DNA from: an uncultured Flavobacteriales bacterium
GTDB taxonomy: Bacteria; Bacteroidota; Bacteroidia; Flavobacteriales_D; Parvicellaceae
Direction of reading: 5' to 3'
Length of the DNA stretch: 13,759 nt
Assembly (NCBI GenBank): GCA_937924345.1
Contig: CALDTD010000232.1
Coordinates: 1 to 13,759 of the forward strand
Shown here: piece after piece, positions 6,934-12,918 of the stretch
Layout of the letters: every line of letters starts with the position of its first letter
How positions within the stretch are numbered: the first letter of the stretch is position 1
Translations under genes and position numbers: made by a program
Notes under the pieces: model-generated
What the model was told of the DNA's origin: nothing
Database searches by the model: none
Seen by the model: only the letters and a program-made list of their open reading frames with translations

Positions 6934-7479
6934 TTATTTGGGGCTTCTATAATAAAGTACAGAACTACAACAGCAATTTTCTCCTTCTTTTTTTGAAGGA
7001 CAAACAAACTGATTTAATTCGCATTCAAGCTTCCAGATATCTAAATATTCTTTGTAAAGTCTAAACCCAAATTTATTGATTACAGATGCTAAATTGACAA
7101 AACCGTTTTGTTTCCAGGCGTTTAAATAAATAGTAGCATCAATATTGTCTTCTATTACCTTTTTTATAAGTAAAGAAGCCAGTCCTTTTCTTCTGTAAGC
7201 ATCAGAGACAACAATTGTATCTAAACAAATTAATTGTTCTGAAAAATAGTTATCCAGTGAGTCGTCTTTTAATTTAACTATTAAATCTTCCCTTTTAGCT
7301 TTATATACGATACAAAAGGCAATAACTTTTGTATTTTCCCTGAGTACATAACCTTGAAAATTACGACTCTCTATAGCATTTAGGAAGTAACTTTTGGTTA
7401 AGTAGCCTTTTCCGAACACTTTATCAGCTAACAAGTTAACCGTTAAAACATCAATAGGCAAAAGCTTTTCAATCCTCAT
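6934..7479 (-). CDS. GNAT-family N-acetyltransferase with cysteine-rich C-terminal tail
   Basis: A 181-residue cytoplasmic protein. The acetyl-CoA-binding motif A is clear: LDTIVVSDAYRRKGLASLLI, with RRKGLA at residues 96-101. Before it are the expected strands (GYVLRENTKVIAFCIVY), and after it motif B (NLASVINKFGFRLYKEY), where NGFVNLASVINKFGF is the usual GNAT hallmark. The last 30 residues are unusual for a simple GNAT: C153, C160 and three adjacent cysteines at 169-171 lie in a short basic tail ending LYYRSPK. A metal site or a disulfide is possible. The substrate is unknown. It precedes ribD on the same strand with an 80-base gap and is divergent from the TRL genes. The ATG at 7479 is followed by a normal N-terminus. 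Confidence 0.83.
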   Translation of the reverse strand: MRIEKLLPIDVLTVNLLADKVFGKGYLTKSYFLNAIESRNFQGYVLRENTKVIAFCIVYKAKREDLIVKLKDDSLDNYFSEQLICLDTIVVSDAYRRKGLASLLIKKVIEDNIDATIYLNAWKQNGFVNLASVINKFGFRLYKEYLDIWKLECELNQFVCPSKKEGENCCCSSVLYYRSPK

Positions 7480-7554
7480 ATTTTCACTGTTAAACTAAAA
7501 AAAACAATGATAAAAGTAATTTATATTTAGATAACTCTATTTAAGAATAAATTT

Positions 7555-7562
7555 TATATTCG
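7555..7562 (+). promoter_or_regulatory. Weak -7-like element before the TRL operon
   Basis: TATATTCG departs from TAnnTTTG at one position and lies 21 bases before the ATG at 7584, in the divergent spacer between the GNAT and TRL genes (7480-7583). On the opposite strand, TACTTTTA (7511-7518) is a similar one-mismatch candidate for the GNAT gene. Neither is strong. Confidence 0.3.
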
Positions 7563-7583
7563 CACAAAAATTAACAAGAAAAT

Positions 7584-7844
7584 ATGAAAAATGTAATTTT
7601 AATAGCTGTTGGAGCTACAAGTCTTTTATTAGGGTCTTGTACTGTTTCTCATACAGCTGTTGTAACAAACAACCCTGTCGGATCTAGAGTAGGTATTGCA
7701 AAAGCAGGAGCTTTTCAAAAAGATGCAGATTGCTCTTACAAAGCAGCAATGGACAAAGGTAAAATCAGTAAAATTGGTGTTGCTGAAGTAAAAATGAAAG
7801 TATTTATCTTTCCAAAAATAACAACAACCGGAACAGGTGAATAA
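7584..7844 (+). CDS. TRL-family small lipoprotein, copy 1
   Basis: An 86-residue precursor with a lipoprotein signal peptide and lipobox LLLGSC, so the mature protein starts at C19. The residue after the cysteine is Thr, with no Asp retention signal. The mature part follows the TRL (tRNA-associated locus) protein family: HTAVVTNNPVGSRVGIAKAG, then AAMDKGKISKIGVAEVKMKVFIF, ending TTTGTGE. The GDASI-type block seen in typical members is altered here to DADCSYKAAM and carries an extra cysteine. It is the first of three tandem paralogs separated by 7 and 12 bases, so a single transcript is likely. TRL proteins have no established function. Confidence 0.82.
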   Translation: MKNVILIAVGATSLLLGSCTVSHTAVVTNNPVGSRVGIAKAGAFQKDADCSYKAAMDKGKISKIGVAEVKMKVFIFPKITTTGTGE

Positions 7845-7851
7845 AATTTAA

Positions 7852-8154
7852 ATGATGAAAAAATATATATACGGATCAATTATTATAGGAATGATGGCAT
7901 CTTGTTCAATGACAAGACCATATGCTGTTACAAACAACAAACTAGGTTCTAAAACTGGTGTTTCTAAAACAAACATCATTTTCGGAGCATCTACGGGTAA
8001 TGCATTATCAAGCGGGGTATTTGTAACGAATAAAAATTTTGGTGTTATAGAAGCAGCAAAAAATGGAAAAGTAAGCAAAATTGGAGCAGTAGATGTAAAA
8101 ACTACGAACTTCCTTTTGTTTCAAAAAGTTGAAGTAATTGTAACAGGAGAATAA
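7852..8154 (+). CDS. TRL-family small lipoprotein, copy 2
   Basis: A 100-residue precursor with lipobox MMASC; lipidated cysteine at residue 18. The mature part follows the same pattern as its neighbours: RPYAVTNNKLGSKTGVSKTNIIFG, then EAAKNGKVSKIGAVDVKT, ending VEVIVTGE. It has a longer, Gly/Ser/Asn-rich middle (ASTGNALSSGVFVTNKNFGV) in place of the compact Asp-rich block of copy 3, which makes it the longest copy. Two adjacent ATGs (7852 and 7855) are both usable; I kept the first. It lies 7 bases after copy 1 and 12 bases before copy 3, so the spacing indicates co-transcription. Function is unknown. Confidence 0.82.
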   Translation: MMKKYIYGSIIIGMMASCSMTRPYAVTNNKLGSKTGVSKTNIIFGASTGNALSSGVFVTNKNFGVIEAAKNGKVSKIGAVDVKTTNFLLFQKVEVIVTGE

Positions 8155-8166
8155 AAACAGACAATC

Positions 8167-8451
8167 ATGAAAAAAACAATTAAAATAATATTAGCAGGGT
8201 CTTTACTTTTAAGTTTAGGTTCTTGCAGTGTGTCTGGACCATTATTTGTAACAGACAATCCAAGTGGAAAAGTAACAAAGACTGGTGAAGCGTCTTATAA
8301 AGTAATCTTTGGTTTTCGTCCAATTAAAGCTGACGCATCAATTGCTACAGCTGCAAAAAATGGAAAAATCACAAAAGTTTCTACAGTAGATCAAAAAATT
8401 AAAGGTGGTTTATTTGTAAAAACATATTCAACTATCGTAACTGGTGAATAA
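8167..8451 (+). CDS. TRL-family small lipoprotein, copy 3
   Basis: A 94-residue precursor with lipobox SLGSC; lipidated cysteine at residue 20. This is the copy closest to the family consensus: GPLFVTDNPSGKVTKTGEAS, VIFGFRPIKADASIATAAKNGKITKVSTVDQKIK, ending YSTIVTGE. Copies 2 and 3 share the run AAKNGK. A strong intrinsic terminator lies 22 bases after the stop and would end the three-gene operon. The last codons overlap the GTG proposed as start of the next gene. Confidence 0.85.
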   Translation: MKKTIKIILAGSLLLSLGSCSVSGPLFVTDNPSGKVTKTGEASYKVIFGFRPIKADASIATAAKNGKITKVSTVDQKIKGGLFVKTYSTIVTGE

Positions 8452-8872
8452 TCAGCTATCAATAAATTTAATTAAGGAAGTTAAACTTTTGTTTAGCTTC
8501 CTTTTTTTATCCGCTATTTTTTGTACAACTACTTTTGCACAAGGAAATGATGACGTTCAAATTCGTCATTATCAAAAAAAACTAAAACTCAATAGCTTTA
8601 TTTTTAAAGGAGATCCTTTTGAGTCCAATATCTATCCCATTCCTTTACCAGATAGTATTTATGATGGGGGTAATATTTCTATAAAAAAAATGAGTATTTT
8701 ATATGGTAAATATGAAACACAATTTAACTTTAGTAAAGGGATATATACCTCAATAACTTATACTCCAAAAAATAAAAAGTCTCGTTTGCTCTTACTTGAA
8801 AACCTTAAGAATATGCAACGATACGAAGAAAAAGCAATTTCAAATAGAAAGAAAGCAATACTTTTAAAGTAA
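8444..8872 (+). CDS. Small secreted protein of unknown function
   Basis: I do not recognise this 142-residue protein. It has a convincing signal peptide: a basic stretch KEVK at residues 11-14, a hydrophobic core LLFSFLFLSAIF, and a cleavage site FAQ|GNDD. The mature part has a strand-rich segment (SNIYPIPLPDSIYDGGNISIKKM, KGIYTSITYTPKN) and a charged helical tail ending KKAILLK. No ATG is available; the best start is the GTG at 8444, which overlaps the third TRL stop by 8 bases and would allow translational coupling. An in-frame ATT at 8471, followed by KEVKLLF, is where an ATG would be expected. The terminator of the TRL operon lies inside codons 11-22, which makes expression puzzling. The gene converges on the transglutaminase gene with a 12-base gap. 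Confidence 0.55.
   Translation: MNNQLSINLIKEVKLLFSFLFLSAIFCTTTFAQGNDDVQIRHYQKKLKLNSFIFKGDPFESNIYPIPLPDSIYDGGNISIKKMSILYGKYETQFNFSKGIYTSITYTPKNKKSRLLLLENLKNMQRYEEKAISNRKKAILLK
8474..8508 (+). terminator. Strong intrinsic terminator after the TRL operon, inside the next reading frame
   Basis: A 13-bp stem pairs 8474-8486 with 8491-8503, with one G-U pair and otherwise perfect, around a TTTT loop, and runs into a seven-T tract (8502-8508). This is the best terminator in the window. It lies 22 bases after the third TRL stop, but it also encodes the start of the signal peptide of the frame at 8444-8872. Confidence 0.85.
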
Positions 8873-8884
8873 AAAAATACAAAA

Positions 8885-9844
8885 CTAAACATCCAAGACA
8901 CTAACTCTTACATTACTTGGATATTTACCTCCTGGGTAACTATCGAAATAATCAAAATTTAGCCAAATAAACCCTTCTTTATCTTGATAATAGTAAACCT
9001 GCTTATTCTTTGACTCTTCTTCAAAAAGTTCGTTTTTGATAAGGTAGGCTACTGATTCTAAATCTTTTTTATCTCCAATTTTTACTTCAGGATATATATG
9101 ACCAGTTACTGTTCCATCAGGATTCGTAATTAATGTTCTAACCAAGTGCACTTCTCCACCTATAGCCTTAACTAAAGCAGCCATAGTTATACTGTAATCA
9201 TCACAATCACCTTTTAACTTATCATCTTCGTCTAACAGCTTAAGCGTATTGCTACTTTTCACATACAAGTCCTCCCCTTCTGGATCAAATACATAATTCC
9301 ATCGTCTTCTTACCTCTTTATAAATTGAAAATGTTTGTGCGTTTTTAATACTTGGTAAAATGTACTTATACTCGTCAAAATTCTTAATTGCCCAATTAGA
9401 GGCCACCTCTCTGGTTTTTGCACTATTATAATCAATAGAATATACAATTAGAGCTTCTCTACTAAAAGGATCTCTTTTTTCTTCAAACTTAAATGGTGAA
9501 CGTTGCTCTTTTAGACTATACACCAAAGCTGCATAATCATAATACAAATGATTAAAACTATATTTTCCAACAAAAGTTAAAACAATAATTGTAAGTAAAA
9601 AAAGACCTAGTACATACAACAGAAAACGATAAAAGAACCGAATAAAAACATATAGAATCAGAAATATTATACTCGCAAGTAATACTGGACCAATTTCTAA
9701 ACCACTTCCAATAGTTAGTTTAATAGTTGGAAATTCGTTGTATAAATACGCAAAAATAGGAACCGCAAAAACAATAGAAAAAAAGCTAATTAAAAACCCT
9801 TGAAATGCTTCTCTAATAGCTCTATTTTTTTGAGTAACTTTCAA
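8885..9844 (-). CDS. Membrane-anchored transglutaminase-like protein
   Basis: A 319-residue protein with three N-terminal transmembrane helices (about 16-35, 51-69 and 72-94) followed by a soluble domain. The domain resembles the transglutaminase/protease-like superfamily. The catalytic Cys is C214 in LKGDCDDYSITMAALVKAIGG, the His is H249 in GHIYPEVKIG, and the acid is probably D298 in WLNFDYFD. Whether it acts as protease, amidase or cross-linker cannot be told. The start is a TTG at 9844: the frame has no ATG or GTG between the upstream stop (9860-9862) and the first helix. It follows the DUF5777 gene by 8 bases and is the last gene of the accC operon. It stops 12 bases from the convergent secreted-protein gene. 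Confidence 0.83.
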   Translation of the reverse strand: MKVTQKNRAIREAFQGFLISFFSIVFAVPIFAYLYNEFPTIKLTIGSGLEIGPVLLASIIFLILYVFIRFFYRFLLYVLGLFLLTIIVLTFVGKYSFNHLYYDYAALVYSLKEQRSPFKFEEKRDPFSREALIVYSIDYNSAKTREVASNWAIKNFDEYKYILPSIKNAQTFSIYKEVRRRWNYVFDPEGEDLYVKSSNTLKLLDEDDKLKGDCDDYSITMAALVKAIGGEVHLVRTLITNPDGTVTGHIYPEVKIGDKKDLESVAYLIKNELFEEESKNKQVYYYQDKEGFIWLNFDYFDSYPGGKYPSNVRVSVLDV

Positions 9845-9852
9845 ATTAACTA

Positions 9853-10695
9853 TTATATTTTAAACAATCTACCAAATGCAAAACCAATTCTAAAACCTGC
9901 GTCACGCCATGTGGTATTCGTATAAGGAAGGTATTGACTTTCTGTAAAACCTGCCGAATTACTAAATATTATTCTAAATACGTGTCCACCAGTATTAAAT
10001 TCTACCCCTAATGTAAATGGGTCGTAATAAGTTTGACCCAATACTACTCTATTATGTGGCAAGTTCAAATAATACTCTGCAGTTAAAGCTATAATCTTAT
10101 TAACTTGATATCTCCCTGCAAACCCCAAACTCGGTAAAGTATTTACATCCTCAAAAGCGACATAATTTCTATGCATAAGTGTTGGCATAAACTGTAACGA
10201 AATTCTCTCTGTAAGTTTTCTAGAAATTAAAGCCTGAAAAGTATAAGATAAACGATGCTCCCAAGTTTGAAAGGAAACAGGAGAAGTATTATCTATACTC
10301 GCATCCATAGTTGTGTAAGCTGCGTTTGCTATCAATGAAATATTTAGAGGGTTACCTCCTACTTCTTGTTGCATCATTTTACGCTTCAAAAAACCGCTTA
10401 TCAACTCTCTGTAGGGTCCAGCACCTTTACTTACGGCAAATCCTCCAAGTAAATTATTTGTAATTCCTACATCGGCACCAAACGAAACATCTGTTGTGCT
10501 AAACGTATTGGTTAACCCATTACTATAGTCCCCAAACTTATGACCAAAAAATAAATCAACTTCTTTTCGCCAAAGTGTTTCTGTAGAGTGTCCGTTTCCA
10601 ATTCTTGTAGTATTGAAGGTATTGTATACTTTTTCTTGAGCAAAACTCAAAAAGTATAATCCAATCAAAAAGAATGATAATAAAACTTTCATCAT
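9853..10695 (-). CDS. DUF5777-type outer-membrane beta-barrel protein
   Basis: A 280-residue protein with a signal peptide (cleavage after FAQ near residue 19-20). The body is built of alternating strands with aromatic girdle residues and ends in a strand GFRIGFAFGRLF, as in outer-membrane barrels. The opening is characteristic of DUF5777: VYNTFNTTRIGNGHSTETLWRKEVDLFFGHKFGDY, then VSFGADVGITNNLLGGFAVSKGAG. Function is unknown. It sits 10 bases after accC and 8 bases before the transglutaminase-like gene, so it is almost surely co-transcribed with both. Two adjacent ATGs (10695 and 10692) are both possible starts. Confidence 0.82.
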   Translation of the reverse strand: MMKVLLSFFLIGLYFLSFAQEKVYNTFNTTRIGNGHSTETLWRKEVDLFFGHKFGDYSNGLTNTFSTTDVSFGADVGITNNLLGGFAVSKGAGPYRELISGFLKRKMMQQEVGGNPLNISLIANAAYTTMDASIDNTSPVSFQTWEHRLSYTFQALISRKLTERISLQFMPTLMHRNYVAFEDVNTLPSLGFAGRYQVNKIIALTAEYYLNLPHNRVVLGQTYYDPFTLGVEFNTGGHVFRIIFSNSAGFTESQYLPYTNTTWRDAGFRIGFAFGRLFKI

Positions 10696-10705
10696 AATAC
10701 TAAAA

Positions 10706-12181
10706 TTAAACTCTATTTACTTCCCAAGCTTTAATCTCGCTAGAAGGCGAATAATCAGCTTTAATTTCATTTTTTTCTAAAAAGTAATTTGCCAGTAATC
10801 CAGCGACTTTCTTTTCTTCTTTTGTTGAAGTATCTGCTACTGATGCATCATTAAAATAATGCTTAACAAAATGTGTATCGAATTCTCCAGACTTAAAAGC
10901 ATCGTGATTAATAGCATATTTGCAAAAATCTAATGTTGTTTCAATTCCTACAATATCAAACTCTTCAATTGCCTTAGTCATTTTACGAATTGCTTCGGCT
11001 CTAGTAGGAGCATGTGTAATTAATTTAGCAATCATTGGATCGTAATAAATCGGAATTTCCATTCCTTCTTCAAAACCATCATCTACTCTTACACCTTTAC
11101 CTGTAGGTCTTTTATAAACTTCTAAAGTTCCAATATCTGGTAAAAAGTTATTTTTTGGATCTTCTGCATAAACTCTTATTTCTAGAGAATGCCCATCAAT
11201 TGTCAATTCTTCTTGTGTGAAGCCTAGTTTCTCTCCCCTCGCGACTTTAATCTGCTCTTCGACTAAATCCAAATTGGTTATAATCTCTGTTACAGGATGT
11301 TCTACTTGTAAACGCGTATTCATTTCTAAGAAGAAGTATTCACCATTTTCATATAAAAACTCAACGGTTCCAGCTCCTACATAATTACAAGCTTCTGCAA
11401 CTTTACAAGCAGATTCACCCATAGCTTTTCTTAACTCAGGCGTTAAAACAGCTGAAGGAGCTTCTTCTATTACCTTTTGATGCCTTCTTTGTATAGAACA
11501 TTCACGCTCGAATAAAGAAACAGTATTTCCGTGTGTATCTGCCAAGACTTGTATTTCTATGTGGCGTGGAGAACCAACATAACGTTCTATAAAAACGGCT
11601 CCATTTCCAAAAGATTTTACTGCTTCGCTAATGGCTAAGTTCATTTGTTCTTCAAACTCTTCTCTGTTCTCAACAACTCTCATTCCTTTACCACCTCCAC
11701 CAGCAGAAGCTTTTATAAGAATTGGATAACCAATTTCATCGGCATGATTTTTAGCAGCCTCAATATCTTCAATAGCTTCATCTAAACCAGGAACCATAGG
11801 AATACCATAAGCTTTTACCGCCTGTTTTGCAGAAAGTTTATCGCCCATTACTTCCATAGATTCTGGTGATGGTCCAATAAATGTAATTCCAGCGTTAGTT
11901 ACTGCTCTTGCAAAATCAGCATTCTCACTTAAAAATCCATAACCAGGGTGTATACCATCTACATTTAATTCTTTGCAAATTTTAATAATATTGTCTCCTA
12001 ACAAATAACTTTCATTACTAGGTGGTGGTCCAACACACACAGCCTCATCTGCATAATTAACAAATGGTGCATTCGCATCTGCTTCTGAATAAATAGCAAC
12101 AGATTTGATTCCTAACCTTCTGCACGTTCGCATTACACGTAAAGCAATTTCTCCTCTGTTGGCAATTAATATTTTGTTCAT
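10706..12181 (-). CDS. accC: Biotin carboxylase subunit of an acyl-CoA carboxylase
   Basis: This subunit uses ATP and bicarbonate to carboxylate biotin on a carrier protein, the first half-reaction of acetyl- or propionyl-CoA carboxylase. All parts are intact: the N-terminal domain (KILIANRGEIALRVMRTCRRLGI), the ATP-grasp Gly loop ASAGGGGKGM (GGGGKG at residues 161-166), ligands K115 and K157, RECSIQRRHQKVIEEAP, FLEMNTRLQVEHPVTE, and the C-terminal domain (EIRVYAEDP). It has 491 residues, about 40 more than E. coli AccC. The extra tail has no biotin-attachment MKM motif, so the carrier is a separate protein not in this window. The tail suggests a propionyl/methylcrotonyl-CoA-carboxylase-like relative, so the accC symbol is approximate. 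The ATG at 12181 is preferred over the adjacent TTG at 12184. Confidence 0.93.
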   Translation of the reverse strand: MNKILIANRGEIALRVMRTCRRLGIKSVAIYSEADANAPFVNYADEAVCVGPPPSNESYLLGDNIIKICKELNVDGIHPGYGFLSENADFARAVTNAGITFIGPSPESMEVMGDKLSAKQAVKAYGIPMVPGLDEAIEDIEAAKNHADEIGYPILIKASAGGGGKGMRVVENREEFEEQMNLAISEAVKSFGNGAVFIERYVGSPRHIEIQVLADTHGNTVSLFERECSIQRRHQKVIEEAPSAVLTPELRKAMGESACKVAEACNYVGAGTVEFLYENGEYFFLEMNTRLQVEHPVTEIITNLDLVEEQIKVARGEKLGFTQEELTIDGHSLEIRVYAEDPKNNFLPDIGTLEVYKRPTGKGVRVDDGFEEGMEIPIYYDPMIAKLITHAPTRAEAIRKMTKAIEEFDIVGIETTLDFCKYAINHDAFKSGEFDTHFVKHYFNDASVADTSTKEEKKVAGLLANYFLEKNEIKADYSPSSEIKAWEVNRV

Positions 12182-12231
12182 CAAGTGTCTTATTTAAAGT
12201 GCTGTTAAAATGAATTACGAATTTAATATAA

Positions 12232-12243
12232 TTAGTCGACTAA
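12232..12243. repeat. 12-bp perfect palindrome upstream of accC
   Basis: TTAGTCGACTAA is perfectly self-complementary and stands out by its GC core in an AT-rich 76-base spacer between the thioesterase and accC. It lies about 50 bases before the accC ATG. Partly complementary ATTTAAT (12221-12227) and ATTAAAT (12244-12250) flank it asymmetrically. It may be a regulator binding site. Confidence 0.4.
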
Positions 12244-12260
12244 ATTAAATACTCAAAACG

Positions 12261-12806
12261 TTATTCATAATCTAACTTAAAGTTTTGGTCTATTAAATAA
12301 TCTGTATAATCTTCTTTCTTAAATTCCTCTTTTCTAAATCTACTTAATCTATTCTTCTGCTCTTCTTTACGAACTAAACTTCGCGTAAACCTTCTTAATT
12401 CTTCTTTACATTTTAAAATTAAACCAGGCACCTTAGCGCTATTTCCATCTTTATTTCTAGCAACCATAGTAAAATAAGATGAGTTGCAATGCTTCTTAAT
12501 TCCAGTTTGAATATTTTCGGATTCTACTCTTACACCAACAACCATAGAACTAGTACCTGTAAAATTTACCGAAGCTTTTAGAGTTAGCAATTCCCCTACC
12601 TCAATTGGAGACAAAAAATCTACTTTATTTACAGAAGCGGTAACGCAATAATGTCCAGAATGCTTTGAAGCACAAGCAAAAGCAATTTGATCCATAAGAT
12701 TTAGAATATACCCTCCATGAATCTTTCCACTAAAATTAGAATGAGAAGGCAACATTAACTCACTGAGTGTTATTTGAGAGGCTTCTATGTATTTGAATTT
12801 TTGCAT
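12261..12806 (-). CDS. Hotdog-fold acyl-CoA thioesterase (YciA/ACOT-like)
   Basis: It hydrolyses acyl-CoA to free fatty acid and CoA, judging by family. Residues about 10-125 form the hotdog domain. The hallmark motif is GKIHGGYILNLMDQIAFACASKHSG, with HGG at 30-32 and the predicted catalytic D39, followed by VTASVNKVDFLSPIEVGELLTLKASVNF and strands TSSMVVGVRVES and HCNSSYFTMVA. The last 50 residues (KCKEELRRFTRSLVRKEEQ to the end) form a highly charged tail of the kind seen in Bacteroidota members. The length is 181 residues and the ATG at 12806 starts a normal N-terminus. It lies 79 bases upstream of accC on the same strand, linking it to acyl-CoA metabolism. Confidence 0.88.
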   Translation of the reverse strand: MQKFKYIEASQITLSELMLPSHSNFSGKIHGGYILNLMDQIAFACASKHSGHYCVTASVNKVDFLSPIEVGELLTLKASVNFTGTSSMVVGVRVESENIQTGIKKHCNSSYFTMVARNKDGNSAKVPGLILKCKEELRRFTRSLVRKEEQKNRLSRFRKEEFKKEDYTDYLIDQNFKLDYE

Positions 12807-12810
12807 CTAA

Positions 12811-12818
12811 CAAAACTA
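12811..12818 (-). promoter_or_regulatory. Candidate -7 promoter element of the thioesterase gene
   Basis: On the minus strand this reads TAGTTTTG, an exact TAnnTTTG match ending 4 bases before the ATG at 12806. Transcription would start close to the A of the start codon, so the mRNA may be leaderless. A small inverted repeat, AATGAT-N5-ATCATT (12819-12835), directly abuts the element. No -33 box is visible. Confidence 0.35.
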
Positions 12819-12855
12819 AATGATTAATTATCATTATTGGTATAAATAACTTATA

Positions 12856-12876
12856 AAAATATTACACGAATATTTT
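12856..12876 (-). terminator. Possible weak terminator after the right-hand T9SS gene
   Basis: On the minus strand AAAATATT pairs with AATATTTT around a 5-base loop CGTGT, followed by a short T stretch. The stem is only A-T pairs, so it is weak. It lies about 43 bases past the stop of the T9SS gene and before the thioesterase promoter. Confidence 0.3.
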
Positions 12877-12918
12877 ATCTAATAGAAATGGAGATTAATT
12901 CAACTAGCACCTTCTAAT

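Noticed and set aside
7480..7583. A tRNA gene near the TRL genes, as the family name suggests
   Set aside because: I looked for the conserved T-loop GGTTCRANYCC and an acceptor stem in this and the other spacers and saw none.
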